In this document: piece by piece, positions 50,849 to 60,704 of the stretch
Position numbering within the stretch: position 1 is the stretch's first letter
Layout: each line of letters starts with the position of its first letter
Origin: JBBSJZ01 sp041739875
GTDB lineage: Bacteria > Planctomycetota > Planctomycetia > Pirellulales > Pirellulaceae
DNA length: 64,000 nt
NCBI GenBank assembly: GCA_041739875.1
Contig: JBGSNA010000024.1
Span: 1-64,000 of the forward strand
Direction of reading: 5' to 3'
Position numbers and translations under genes: made by a program
The notes under the pieces: model-generated
Told to the model about the DNA's origin: nothing
The model's input: the letters and a program-made list of their open reading frames with translations, nothing else
The model's database searches: none

Positions 50849-52861
50849 TTACTTGTAGGGCATCATGATTTTTGAAACGCTCACGCCGTCGAGTTCACGC
50901 CAACCCGTCTCAGCAATCTCACCACCGAGCTTGGTGACTTGGCGGAAATCTTCGTCGGTTACCAACTCACCAGTCATGCGTCGGCGCAAGTCTCGACAAA
51001 CAGCATCGGCAGCGGCTCGCGTTGTCGCATCATCACTCTTTGCCGCATACAGACTCGTCACTAGAATCACGACAGCGTCTTGTAATGTTGACGAGAGCGT
51101 CGACATACGACACTGACGATCTGCCAACTTGAGCTGGTGCTTGCGCATTGTCCCACTAATGTTCATCCCAGCACTGGACAGTAACTTTTGGGCAAACGTG
51201 GCATGCCGCATCAAATCACTTGGCATCGAGGGAAGCTTGGACCACTTCGTTCCCAATGCAACACGCGAGGCGAACCACTTGGCATACGACGCCATCGGAC
51301 CACGCAAGGCCCAAAGATGCGATGGGTTTGCCAAGTTGGGTTGAGCGATACCGAGTTGGTGAAGCGTTCGGCCGATTGGCTCGAAGTACTTTTGACCGTG
51401 TTGTTTCACAAGTGACTTAAAGAACGCCATGCCCAACATCTCCCCTTCACCCTCATAGATGCAGGGTGCAAGAAACTCGTGTACGTTATCGCCAAACAAG
51501 TGACCTTCTAAGAATGAACGGCCACCGTGCGTCTTCATGAGCAACTCAATTGCCGCTTCCTTTTGAGCTTCGCTTCCAAAGATTTTTGCGATAATGCATT
51601 CCATTTCACCCCGGTAGCCTTCATCGATTAGCCCGGCACACCACTGGGTCAGTGCATCACAGGCAACGACCAATCCAGCCAATCGGCCAATCCGACGACG
51701 TACTAACTCGCGACGTTCGATTGCTTGACCATAGGTTTCGCGATAGGCAGCCCATGGCAACATTTCACCAAGCATCCATCGCATCGTGCCAGCGGCATTT
51801 GCACACAACGAAACACGTCCGAGATTCAATCCGTGATAGGCAATGGTCAGCCCATCACCACGACTCGGCGTCAGTAAGTTGATGGCCGGCACTCGAAAAT
51901 CTCGGAATATGAGCCCGTTGTTATGAGCTCGACGGAGCGCATAGATCCCATAACGTTTAATTCGAAACGTGTCGTTTTCAGCTTCGGGCAAGTCAACCAC
52001 AAGCACACTGGGTACATTCTCAATCTTGCAAACCAGACCGATCGTGCGGCCCGGGATGGCGTTGGTGATGAACAGTTTCTCACCGTTGACGACGAATTCG
52101 TTTCCGTCGCGAACAGCCGTCGTTTTCAGAGCCGTCAGATCACTGCCAGCACCTGGTTCAGTCAACGCGAACGCGGATAGACGACTCCCATCACCCAACT
52201 TGGGTAAAAACCGCCGTCGTTGCTCATCGTTACCAAACGATCGCACAGGATCCACCGCTCCGATGCAACCATGCACCGACGCGAGACCAGCCACGGTGGG
52301 CTCGATCATCGCCATTCGTGTGATCATCTTCGCGAATTGTCGCATGGAAGCGCCGCTACCGCCGTAATCGCGACCAACCAGCAGTCCCCAATAGCCCGCA
52401 TCGCCTAAATCCGTGAGGACTTCGTTCGAGATTTTTGCGGACTCATTCAGCAGTGTGCCTTGTTCACGATGCCGGAGCACAATCGATAATGAGCGATCAA
52501 CGACGCGTGCGACTTCTTCACTATCAACGCACTTGTCGCTGTCGAACAACTCACTTTCAACATGGTGCTCCCACACGGCTCGGTGAATCGGACTGTTGGA
52601 TGTTTTGTACCGATCGGCAAACAACGCTTCCACTTGGTCGTCCGCGGTATCGAGGACTCCCGTTCGTTTCGCCTCATCCTCGGAGGCACCGCCGAGTCGC
52701 AGCGCGACTTCCGCGAATGATTCCTTTTCTGGATTGATGCATGAGGGAGCACTGCCTTCGTTCGCTGAACTGACTCGATTGTTAAGCGTTGGATCGCTAG
52801 TCACCGGTACAAGCGAACCTTCGCCATTCGAAACAGGATGGTGATTCAGATCCAAACTCAT
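50849..52861 (-). CDS. Acyl-CoA dehydrogenase (long form)
   Basis: 670 residues, much longer than short/medium-chain enzymes (about 380-400) and closer to very-long-chain types. The N-terminal 100 residues are a non-conserved extension. The FAD/substrate region is FALTEPGAGSDLTALKT (about 242-258). THGGRSFLEGH and APCIYEGEGEMLGMAFF mark the C-terminal catalytic domain, with the Glu of YEGEGE the likely base. A further helical domain follows, as in VLCAD/ACAD9. Catalyses the first oxidation of beta-oxidation, passing electrons to ETF. The ATG overlaps the stop of the multifunctional gene by four bases (ATGA). Confidence 0.92.
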   Translation of the reverse strand: MSLDLNHHPVSNGEGSLVPVTSDPTLNNRVSSANEGSAPSCINPEKESFAEVALRLGGASEDEAKRTGVLDTADDQVEALFADRYKTSNSPIHRAVWEHHVESELFDSDKCVDSEEVARVVDRSLSIVLRHREQGTLLNESAKISNEVLTDLGDAGYWGLLVGRDYGGSGASMRQFAKMITRMAMIEPTVAGLASVHGCIGAVDPVRSFGNDEQRRRFLPKLGDGSRLSAFALTEPGAGSDLTALKTTAVRDGNEFVVNGEKLFITNAIPGRTIGLVCKIENVPSVLVVDLPEAENDTFRIKRYGIYALRRAHNNGLIFRDFRVPAINLLTPSRGDGLTIAYHGLNLGRVSLCANAAGTMRWMLGEMLPWAAYRETYGQAIERRELVRRRIGRLAGLVVACDALTQWCAGLIDEGYRGEMECIIAKIFGSEAQKEAAIELLMKTHGGRSFLEGHLFGDNVHEFLAPCIYEGEGEMLGMAFFKSLVKQHGQKYFEPIGRTLHQLGIAQPNLANPSHLWALRGPMASYAKWFASRVALGTKWSKLPSMPSDLMRHATFAQKLLSSAGMNISGTMRKHQLKLADRQCRMSTLSSTLQDAVVILVTSLYAAKSDDATTRAAADAVCRDLRRRMTGELVTDEDFRQVTKLGGEIAETGWRELDGVSVSKIMMPYK

Positions 52862-55053
52862 CGTAGAACTCCAGTTGGAGAGTGGGGTACCGCAAAGAAC
52901 TTTTCACCTCGCTCGACCATTTCGATCAAGTGTTTGGGTGGGGCAAATCGTTCGCCGAAGTAGAACTGCAAACGCTTTATATTGGCCAGCACGATTTCTG
53001 GCGTGATCGATTCGACAAGTCCCAAAGGCCCGCCAAGATGTGGGGCGAACCCGGTCCCAAGGACCATGCCCAGATTGATCGCCCAGGGTTGCGAAACGAC
53101 GCGTTCGTCCAAGCATCGGATCGCTTCGGCGAGCATCGGGTAAACCAAACGACGTTGAATCGGTGTCAAAGAATCATGCTGAAAACCTTCAACTAGCGAA
53201 ACCGGCAACGGCATCACTTGAGCTCCAGCGATCGCAGCGGCTTTTCCTTTCTTGCCTTTGCGGTACAGATAGAAACCTTGTCCCGTTTTTTTCCCCAGAT
53301 GTCCGGCATCGACCATGGTGTCCAGAATCTGGACCACGGTACCAACGCCGGGCAAGATTTTGTCCAACGAACCCGAGACGTGATGAGCGACGTCGATACC
53401 GACTTGATCGAGTAATTCGAGCGGCCCCATCGGCATGCCAAAACGACGGATTTCACAATCGATTTGCTCGATGTCAAACCCTTCACTCACCATGACGACG
53501 GCTTCGCCGAGATAGGGAAACAACACACGATTCACAAGGAACCCAGGCGAGTCGGAGGTCACGACCGGTGTCTTGCCCAGAGCGCGAACAAACGCAACCA
53601 AGCGAGAAATCGACGCATCGTCTGACTCGGCAGTGCGAACCACTTCGACGAGTTCCATTCGATGCACTGGATTAAAGAAATGCAATCCAGCGACCTTTTC
53701 TCGTCGGACCGTCGACTCAGCCATCCGCGTCACGCTCAGTGACGATGTGTTGCTGGCTAGAATCGCGGACTTCTTCACGACCTTATCGAGTGTTTGGAAG
53801 ACTTGAGCCTTGACATCCTCGCGTTCCACCACAGCCTCAATGACAAGATCGACATCCGCAAGCGGGTGTTCTTCACAGCTGAGTTGAATCCGATTCATCA
53901 ACTCCGATCGAGCTGCTTCGCTCATGTGTTTCCGTTTGACGAGTTCATCCACAAGTGACTCCACCCGTTGACGCCCAGCCTCCATCGTCTCAACGTTCAC
54001 CTCCTTGAGCACGACGTCGAAACCTCGATAAGCCGCTAGTTGCCCGATGCCAGCCCCCATCGCTCCCGCACCGACAACGCCTACTTTCCGAATCGGTTCG
54101 TCGTGAAAAGTGGGTGGCACTTGATCCGACCAAGTCTTCAATTGGCGAGCTTTCTCGCGAGCAAAGAAGAGATTCAATAAATTGTGACACGTGGGCGTCT
54201 TCAACAGCTCAACGAATTGCTCCCGCTCAAATTCGTAACCGTTGGCTCGACGATCGAAACTCAATTCGACGGCTCGCATGGCTGAATCCAGTGCGGGGTA
54301 GTGCTTCGTTTTGGACGCGATGCTACGGAGAACGTTCTTGCGAATGAACCACCGACCCAGTTGTGTGCGGTCCATGACACGTTGCCAGAGAGGCATTCGA
54401 CTTTGTGCTTGAGCAATAGCATGTTGATTTAAAAGATTATCAATCATCCTCGTGACACCGACGTCCCACTCGTCAGGTGCAATCGCGAGATCGATAAGCC
54501 CAGCTTTCGCCGCCTTGCGTGCGTCAACCAACTCACCCTGGAGAATCAACGACAATGCGGTCGACATCCCGACGAGTCTCGGCAGCCGCTGAGTTCCGCC
54601 CCAACCTGGGATAACACCGAGCTTGATTTCCGGCAAACCGATTTGGGTTGAGCTGTTGTCTCTAGCAATTCGGTAATTGCATGCCAGAGCAAGTTCGAGA
54701 CCACCGCCAAGACATACGCCATGAATGACGACGAGTTTCGGCATCGGCAGTGACTCGATTCTCGCAAAGAGACTTTGCCCAGCTTGAATCAACGAATTTG
54801 CTTGTGTGTCGGAATCAATCGCTGCGATGACATTCACATCCGCGCCCGCGAGAAATCCGCTATCTTTGCCGCTTCGAATCACAACGAGATGCACGTTGAT
54901 CGCGCGTTCAAGCCCGGAAACAATTTGCTCCAATTCGTCCATGACTTCTTGCGTGAGCACGTTCATCGGACGATCGGGAACATCAAGCTCGATCGTCGTC
55001 ACACCGCGAACGTCCGTGTCGACACAAAAGTTCTTGTAAGTTTTCAGATTCAT
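52858..55053 (-). CDS. fadJ: Enoyl-CoA hydratase / 3-hydroxyacyl-CoA dehydrogenase (FadJ/FadB-like)
   Basis: 731 residues from ATG 55053, with AAGGAG nine bases upstream; the frame upstream of this is not coding. Crotonase domain first: GVCLGGGLELALACNYRIA and GLPEIKLGVIPGWGGTQRLP supply the two catalytic Glu. Next is 3-hydroxyacyl-CoA dehydrogenase: NAD-binding VGVVGAGAMGAGIGQLAAYR (about residue 324) and LHFFNPVHRMELVEVV with the catalytic His. C-terminal 3HCDH domains follow. It performs hydration and NAD-dependent oxidation in beta-oxidation. It starts five bases after the thiolase stop. Confidence 0.94.
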   Translation of the reverse strand: MNLKTYKNFCVDTDVRGVTTIELDVPDRPMNVLTQEVMDELEQIVSGLERAINVHLVVIRSGKDSGFLAGADVNVIAAIDSDTQANSLIQAGQSLFARIESLPMPKLVVIHGVCLGGGLELALACNYRIARDNSSTQIGLPEIKLGVIPGWGGTQRLPRLVGMSTALSLILQGELVDARKAAKAGLIDLAIAPDEWDVGVTRMIDNLLNQHAIAQAQSRMPLWQRVMDRTQLGRWFIRKNVLRSIASKTKHYPALDSAMRAVELSFDRRANGYEFEREQFVELLKTPTCHNLLNLFFAREKARQLKTWSDQVPPTFHDEPIRKVGVVGAGAMGAGIGQLAAYRGFDVVLKEVNVETMEAGRQRVESLVDELVKRKHMSEAARSELMNRIQLSCEEHPLADVDLVIEAVVEREDVKAQVFQTLDKVVKKSAILASNTSSLSVTRMAESTVRREKVAGLHFFNPVHRMELVEVVRTAESDDASISRLVAFVRALGKTPVVTSDSPGFLVNRVLFPYLGEAVVMVSEGFDIEQIDCEIRRFGMPMGPLELLDQVGIDVAHHVSGSLDKILPGVGTVVQILDTMVDAGHLGKKTGQGFYLYRKGKKGKAAAIAGAQVMPLPVSLVEGFQHDSLTPIQRRLVYPMLAEAIRCLDERVVSQPWAINLGMVLGTGFAPHLGGPLGLVESITPEIVLANIKRLQFYFGERFAPPKHLIEMVERGEKFFAVPHSPTGVLR

Positions 55054-55058
55054 CGGTT

Positions 55059-56351
55059 TTACTCCTTCGAGGTTTCGACCATTACCGCAAAGCCTTGACC
55101 ACCACCAACGCAAAGGGTCGCCAACCCTCGACGCCCACCGTTCTGGCGAAGTGTTCGCAATAGCGTCAGGATCAGACGAGTTCCTGTCGTGCCCACAGGG
55201 TGCCCCAGAGCAATCGCTCCACCGTGCACGTTCAAGCGGTCTGAGGGGAACTCGCCCATCGCATTACTCAGTCCAAGTTCCTTTTGAGCGAACGACTTGG
55301 ATGCCGCAGCTGCTTGACAAGCAAGAACCTGCGCCGCAAATGCTTCGTTGATTTCGATTGCATCAAAGTCACTCATTCGCAAGCCAGTCTGTTTGAGCAA
55401 TTTGGCTGTTGCGTAGACCGGACCGAGTCCCATTCGACGTGGATCGCATCCCGCGATTGCATAAGACGTGATGTAACCAAGCGGCGACGCTTGGTATTGA
55501 TTTACGCTGTCTCCATCGACGAGGACGAGTGCCGCAGCGCCATCCGTCAAAGGACAACTGTTCCCCGCCGTTACGGTTCCGTTGCGATCGAAGATGGGCT
55601 TCAATCTCGCGAGTTGATCCAATGATTGTTGAGCCCGAGGGCCGTTATCTTTCTTCATGAATTCACCGTTCCGTGCAGTGATCGGAACAATCTCGCCCGA
55701 CAGAAAGCACTGTTCCTGCGCCGCGGCGGCTTGGAGGTGGCTTGTCAACGCAAACGCGTCTTGTTGGCCACGAGTGATGGCAAACTCTTTCGCCAACACT
55801 TCGGCTGTTTCACCCATATTGAGCCCCGACACAGGGTCCGTCAGTCCAAGTTCCAAACCAACAACAGGCTTGAAATGTCGCAATCGAAACTTGGCTAGTA
55901 CAGAAACCCGTTGGAGCAATGTCTTGGCGCGACCAAGTCGCATCCAAAGTTTCGCCGCTTCTGGGCTGACCAATAGCGGAACTTGGGACATCGACTCGGT
56001 CCCGCCAGCGACCACGACTTTGGCGCGTTGCTGGTGAATGGAATGCCAAGCCGACAAGACTGATTCCATGCCCGACGCACAGTTTCGATTGACCGTGTGT
56101 GCGATACGATCATGGGGAACACCGCTCTTAAGAGCGATCACGCGAGTGATGTTGGCGGCGTCCGGTGGTCCCGAGACATTACCAAAAACAGCTTCGTCGA
56201 CGTCCGATGGCGTCAAGTCACAACGGCGTAGCGCATCAATAAACGCAACACGACCCAGCTCAACCGCAGACACACCCTGAAGATCAGTAAACACTTTGCT
56301 AAACGGTGTTCTTGCTCCCGCGAGCACAGCGAGCGACTTCATCTTGTCCAT
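55059..56351 (-). CDS. fadI: Acetyl-CoA acyltransferase (thiolase)
   Basis: 430 residues. Nucleophilic Cys91 sits in VNRNCASGMES; the C-terminal active-site His is in ALGHPVGTTGTR and Cys in TLCVGGGQGFAV. The length and a long insertion (residues about 130-180) match FadI/mitochondrial trifunctional beta-type thiolases. It cleaves 3-ketoacyl-CoA to acetyl-CoA and a shortened acyl-CoA, with FadJ in the same operon. The ATG overlaps the ligase stop by one base (TGATG); a GTG one codon upstream is also possible. Confidence 0.94.
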   Translation of the reverse strand: MDKMKSLAVLAGARTPFSKVFTDLQGVSAVELGRVAFIDALRRCDLTPSDVDEAVFGNVSGPPDAANITRVIALKSGVPHDRIAHTVNRNCASGMESVLSAWHSIHQQRAKVVVAGGTESMSQVPLLVSPEAAKLWMRLGRAKTLLQRVSVLAKFRLRHFKPVVGLELGLTDPVSGLNMGETAEVLAKEFAITRGQQDAFALTSHLQAAAAQEQCFLSGEIVPITARNGEFMKKDNGPRAQQSLDQLARLKPIFDRNGTVTAGNSCPLTDGAAALVLVDGDSVNQYQASPLGYITSYAIAGCDPRRMGLGPVYATAKLLKQTGLRMSDFDAIEINEAFAAQVLACQAAAASKSFAQKELGLSNAMGEFPSDRLNVHGGAIALGHPVGTTGTRLILTLLRTLRQNGGRRGLATLCVGGGQGFAVMVETSKE

Positions 56352-58060
56352 CACTTCACCTCTAATTTAGGTTGTGCCGATTCACGCAATTCACGGCGAA
56401 TCACTTTTCCCAAGAAGTTTCGTGGAAGGTCGCCGACGCATCGTTCGAAAAGTCGAGGACGCTTGTATTTTGACAACAATGAATCACAGTGCACGCGAAG
56501 TGACGCTTCATCCCAAACGGCGCCGGATCGCAGTACCACATAGGCTTTCACGATCTCGCCTCGTTGTGCGTCGGCGACACCGATGACGGCGGCGTCGACC
56601 ACATCGGGGTGCTCACGAAGTGCTGCTTCCACCTCACTCGGATAGACGTTGAAGCCGGATGTAATCACAAGATCTTTTTTGCGTCCCACAATTCGGTAGC
56701 AACCGCTGGGCTCGCGAACCGCGAGATCGCCTGTGTGCAACCATCCCTCTCGGATCGATTCACGCGTTCCCTCGGGATCATTGAGATACCCAAGCATCAC
56801 CTGGGGTCCTTGAATGACCAATTCGCCCACTTCATGACTCTCGACATCACGAGAACCATCGACCGAGTCAACGAGTCGGCATTGGGTCTCTGGGAGCGGC
56901 AATCCAATCGTTCCGTATTGAGGTTCCGCGAACAAATTCCCGACATGCGTTACCGGTGATGCTTCGGACAGCCCATAGCCCTCAACAACAAGTGCGCCAC
57001 TGTGCTTTGCGAATTCGCGTCCGACTTCGGCTTCGAGCGGCGCACCCCCGGAAATCACCCATCGAATCGAGTTGAGTCGAGCAGGGTGCGAACGCAAGCG
57101 TTCGTTCATCGCCACTAACATCGCTGGCACCGCGTGAAAAACCGTGGGCCGATGATCTTCGATCAACCGAATCACTTGACGTGTATTGAATCGATGATGC
57201 AATACAAGGGTGGCCCCCAGCATCGCGCCGCCCATCACGGTCGCCGACATCCCGTAAGAGTGAAAAAACGGCAGCACCGCGAGCATCGTTTCGACACCAA
57301 ACGAACCGCGAGTCCAGCGATATTGCTGCCAAGCATTGGCAACCATGTTGCGATGGCTCAGTGCGACAGCCTTCGGTGAACCTGTTGTCCCGCCAGTTGG
57401 CAAGATGTACGCAACATCGGTTTCAGGGTTGATCGTGACGGGTGAAGCAACATTAGTCGTACGATCAACTTCTTCCCAAAACCAATGGCTGTGATCGCTT
57501 GTTGGCAACGACCAATATCCTGTGTTGCTGTGCAGCTTCCACAAATAGCCAAGCTGTTGCAGTGCCGGCAGGTACTCACGAATGGAGACAAGAATCTTTT
57601 TTGTCTCCGGGTTTGAAATCAGGTGTGAGAGCAAATCTAATGAGACAACAAATTGGCACTTCGTTTTTTCGAGTAAGCGAGTGACTTCATCCGCAACCAT
57701 CAGCGGATTGATTGCAACGACAGTGGCACCTGCTCGCCAAATCGCATTCGCAGCGATCACATACTCGGGCACGTTGGGAAGCAAGATGCCGACACGATCG
57801 CCTTGCTTGACGCCAAGTCGTTGGAACATCGCCGCGCAACAATCAACGACTTGACTGAGTTCCGCATACGTCCACTGCACTTCGCCATATCGAATTGCAA
57901 CTCGATCGGGCAGCTGCTTTGCAGTGTGCACGAGTACGGAATCGGCCGCCAATCCGCTGTAATGCGATAAGCCTTGAGGCTGGGCATTTACAATGGCGGT
58001 TGGACTACTGCCAATCGACACAGCATTTGCAGACGTTCGTCCATCCATCAGGTGACCCAT
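56351..58060 (-). CDS. fadD: Long-chain fatty acid-CoA ligase
   Basis: 569 residues from ATG 58060, chosen because GGGAGG lies ten bases upstream; in-frame GTG 58123 and ATG 58084 are weaker. Acyl-adenylate motifs: ILPTGGTTGSPKAVALSHRN (P-loop, about residue 205), YGLSEASPV, GWLHTGDLAV and the C-terminal catalytic Lys in RNFLGKVIRREL. It activates fatty acids with ATP and CoA. First gene of the operon; the following thiolase overlaps its stop. Substrate chain length is inferred from the operon. Confidence 0.92.
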   Translation of the reverse strand: MGHLMDGRTSANAVSIGSSPTAIVNAQPQGLSHYSGLAADSVLVHTAKQLPDRVAIRYGEVQWTYAELSQVVDCCAAMFQRLGVKQGDRVGILLPNVPEYVIAANAIWRAGATVVAINPLMVADEVTRLLEKTKCQFVVSLDLLSHLISNPETKKILVSIREYLPALQQLGYLWKLHSNTGYWSLPTSDHSHWFWEEVDRTTNVASPVTINPETDVAYILPTGGTTGSPKAVALSHRNMVANAWQQYRWTRGSFGVETMLAVLPFFHSYGMSATVMGGAMLGATLVLHHRFNTRQVIRLIEDHRPTVFHAVPAMLVAMNERLRSHPARLNSIRWVISGGAPLEAEVGREFAKHSGALVVEGYGLSEASPVTHVGNLFAEPQYGTIGLPLPETQCRLVDSVDGSRDVESHEVGELVIQGPQVMLGYLNDPEGTRESIREGWLHTGDLAVREPSGCYRIVGRKKDLVITSGFNVYPSEVEAALREHPDVVDAAVIGVADAQRGEIVKAYVVLRSGAVWDEASLRVHCDSLLSKYKRPRLFERCVGDLPRNFLGKVIRRELRESAQPKLEVK

Positions 58061-58468
58061 GATTGGAGCCTCCCAGAAGCACATTCGTTGAGCGTCGTCG
58101 TGACAAGTGACGGGGCCTACCACAAGGCAAGCCGACCGGTCCTAGTGGCCAATGCATCGTGAGTTTCCAGCGAGCCAAGAAGGTCAGCCCTGGAGAGCCC
58201 AACGATGGTCGGGGCGGCTGCCGGCTCGCATCAGCCAATGATGTGCTGAACGAATCAATCACGGCCAACGCAAAAATTTCAACGCGTCAGACGGTGGAAA
58301 ACAGGAGAGCAGAAAACCGAGCCGAAATCGCTCTAACTTGCTTACACTCCATTCTACGTCACTGATTGCGAAAGGTTTGCATATTCTCGCTAAAAAATCC
58401 TAAGGGAAGAATTAGCGACTTTAATGTGTTCCCAAGCGGTGAAGCGAAGAGCGTCCGAGCCTCGCGTT
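58061..58468. other. Intergenic region upstream of the fad operon
   Basis: 408 bases with no gene. It must contain the promoter of the minus-strand fatty-acid operon and the 3' end of the cyclase gene transcript. No palindrome clear enough for an operator was seen. The 58300-58430 part is A/T-rich relative to the rest. Confidence 0.5.
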
Positions 58469-59608
58469 TTAGGAGTTTTGAGTGATAAAGCGGAGTTGGT
58501 CAATTGCCCTGAGCATCGCGGTGCGATCGATCGTGTGTACCTCGATTGGATGACCGACGTCGCAAAGCATCGTCACCGTCAAGCGTCCGCCAAGGTGCTG
58601 TCGGAATTCTTCGAGTCCATGGAGCAGTGTCTCGGTTCCCGCGAGCGCGTCGTCCCAAAGTGGTAAGCCGAGTTCAGCCAAACACGTGCACACGGCCATG
58701 GATTTGGCTTGAGGAAAACCATGCACGATCGAAGAGTAGAGCGAATCGATCGCGACCCCAATTCCGACCGCCTCACCGTGACGTATGCGGTAACCTGTGA
58801 GCGGTTCGAGCTTGTGCGCGGACCAGTGGCCGAAGTCGAGTGGGCGCGCTTCAAGCATTTCGAATGGATCGCCGCCTTCTGTAATGTGGCGAAGGTGCGC
58901 AACACATGAGTGATGTATCGCTTCGACCGCAATGGGCATCTCACGGTTGCGTATTGCACGAGCGTGCTGGCACAGCCAATCGAATTGCTTAGGGCTTTTG
59001 AGCAACGATACTTTCACTGCTTCGCTGAAGCCACTGTGAAAATCACGATCCGGTAACGAGTCGAGCAGTTTTGCATCATTGATGACGGCCCATGGCACAG
59101 CAAATGTACCGACCCAATTCTTTTTACCGAAGTAATTGATCGCGTTCTTGACTCCGACGCCTGAGTCCGCTTGTGCGAGCGTTGTCGTTGGCACTCGGAT
59201 CAATCGAATCCCACGATGGGCGATAGCGGCCGCGTAACCCACTGCGTCAAGCAAAGCACCGCCTCCAATCGCAATGATGTAGCTGCGACGATCCAAACCA
59301 TTGCGTTCAATCTGTTCGAGCAGCGTTTCGATGGTTGACGGCGTATTCTTGATGTCTTCGCCGCCTTCGAGCGTAATGGGCGGACAAACAAGATCGATGG
59401 TCGCCAGACTCGCCAATTTCTCAACAATCGATCCAGCGCTAGCGGTCGCATGAACCAATGACGATTCGATCCAAACTAGCACTCGCGGTTTCGAATCATC
59501 TTCGCGATCGACATGCAATAATTCGACGAGCTCGCCGAAACAGTCACCGCCAAGGTCGCTGGTTTCCCTCAAACGGTGCACAAAAGGCACTGAAAACGAA
59601 ACATCCAT
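58469..59608 (-). CDS. 3-Dehydroquinate synthase family cyclase, EboD-like
   Basis: 379 residues from ATG 59608; the upstream in-frame codons come from a 15-bp tandem repeat. NAD-binding IIAIGGGALLDAVGYAAAIA, substrate loop RVPTTTLAQADSGVGVKNAI and FSEAVKVSLLKSP with the zinc-ligand Glu are of the sugar-phosphate-cyclase type. RPLDFGHWSAHKLE and RHGEAVGIG give the two zinc His, but the GHW-HKLE form differs from AroB (GHTFGHAIE) and resembles EboD. EboD is part of a conserved cluster of unknown product; the other ebo genes are not recognised here. It is probably not the shikimate-pathway AroB. Confidence 0.82.
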   Translation of the reverse strand: MDVSFSVPFVHRLRETSDLGGDCFGELVELLHVDREDDSKPRVLVWIESSLVHATASAGSIVEKLASLATIDLVCPPITLEGGEDIKNTPSTIETLLEQIERNGLDRRSYIIAIGGGALLDAVGYAAAIAHRGIRLIRVPTTTLAQADSGVGVKNAINYFGKKNWVGTFAVPWAVINDAKLLDSLPDRDFHSGFSEAVKVSLLKSPKQFDWLCQHARAIRNREMPIAVEAIHHSCVAHLRHITEGGDPFEMLEARPLDFGHWSAHKLEPLTGYRIRHGEAVGIGVAIDSLYSSIVHGFPQAKSMAVCTCLAELGLPLWDDALAGTETLLHGLEEFRQHLGGRLTVTMLCDVGHPIEVHTIDRTAMLRAIDQLRFITQNS

Positions 59609-59636
59609 GGAGCGGGAAGATATGGAGCGGGACGAT
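59607..59636. repeat. Two-copy 15-bp tandem repeat at the cyclase start
   Basis: ATGGAGCGGGAAGAT (59607-59621) is repeated at 59622-59636 with one mismatch. It lies at and just upstream of the cyclase start codon, so its copy number alters the spacing before the start or the length of an N-terminal extension. Confidence 0.9.
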
Positions 59637-59698
59637 AATGGCTTCGGCATTAACACGTGCAGGAATTCTGATTGAATGAAATGGGACCAGTCAAACTG

Positions 59699-60592
59699 TT
59701 AAAGGGTTTCATTTTGCCAACCGCGCCAAAGCCAGCGGAGCGAATCGGGGAAAATTGCTCCACCATGCCTACCGTCATGTTTGCCACTTCCCAAAACGAA
59801 TTGGTAGTCGTAAGCACGAAAGTTCAGTGCCGCAGCCATTTGCTTATTCGCAAGCGGCCAATTGCCGTGTTCGTTGTCGAGGTCACCTTCACCATCTTGC
59901 AGTAACACACGAAGCGGTTTCTTTTCGCCCTTGCGAATCATCGTCGGATAGTTGTGGCCACCGCGAATGTTAACGAAGCTGCCGATATGCGAGAGCACTT
60001 TTCGGAAACTGTCGGGCCGATGCCAAGCGACGCTGAAAGCACAGATGCCACCGGAGCTATTGCCGCAAACGGCTCGCAACTCAGGATTCTTGGTGATCGA
60101 GTATTTTTTCTCGAGCTCAGGGAGAATCTCCGTGAGCAGAAACTCGGCATAGTCCCCCGAAACACTGTCGTATTCGAACGCACGATTTGAGGGAGCTGGC
60201 TGCCATCCACGTTTGGGCGGCAACTCACCTTTGTGTCCAGGATCAATCATCACGGCTATCGTGACAGGCATATCGCCTTTGGCAATGAGATTGTCAAACA
60301 CGACTGGCAAACGAAAGTCGCCCTTCGTGCCTTCGAATGCATGACCGTCCTGAAACACCATGAGTGCGGCAGGTTTGGTACCGCTGTACTGGGCTGGGAC
60401 GTAGACGCTATATCGACGTTTCGTGCCAGGAAAAATTGTGCTTTGCAACCATTCGTGTTGGGTGACGGTTCCGTGCGGGACTTCGGCATGGATCTCGGAA
60501 TCAACCCCGTGCGAATTCTCGTCAGCCCGCAGTTCTGGCTTGGGCAAGAAGGCAGCGAAAGCGAAGATTGCAATCCAAATAGTTCGTGGCAT
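59699..60592 (-). CDS. Secreted esterase (enterochelin-esterase-like alpha/beta hydrolase)
   Basis: 297 residues. Signal peptide (MPRTIWIAIFAFAAFLPKPE) with cleavage near ELRADE. An alpha/beta-hydrolase esterase D/IroE-like fold: ALMVFQDGHAFEG, then MIDPGHKGELPP, the nucleophile elbow VCGNSSGGICAF (Ser in GNSSGG) and HDGRHGGAIFP with the candidate catalytic His. Closely similar planctomycete proteins are gluconolactonase/esterase-like; the substrate is unknown and may be a feruloyl or acetyl ester of polysaccharides. It lies upstream of the cyclase gene on the same strand with a 90-nt gap. Confidence 0.9.
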   Translation of the reverse strand: MPRTIWIAIFAFAAFLPKPELRADENSHGVDSEIHAEVPHGTVTQHEWLQSTIFPGTKRRYSVYVPAQYSGTKPAALMVFQDGHAFEGTKGDFRLPVVFDNLIAKGDMPVTIAVMIDPGHKGELPPKRGWQPAPSNRAFEYDSVSGDYAEFLLTEILPELEKKYSITKNPELRAVCGNSSGGICAFSVAWHRPDSFRKVLSHIGSFVNIRGGHNYPTMIRKGEKKPLRVLLQDGEGDLDNEHGNWPLANKQMAAALNFRAYDYQFVLGSGKHDGRHGGAIFPDSLRWLWRGWQNETL

Positions 60593-60704
60593 ATCGATTG
60601 AGCAACGTTTGGGCGGGAAGACTTGGGTGGGGATGATGAGTAGGGGAAGGTCGATATCTTAACGTCTCGACCCCAACAGTTTACTTGCCTGAGGAAGAAG
60701 ATTC

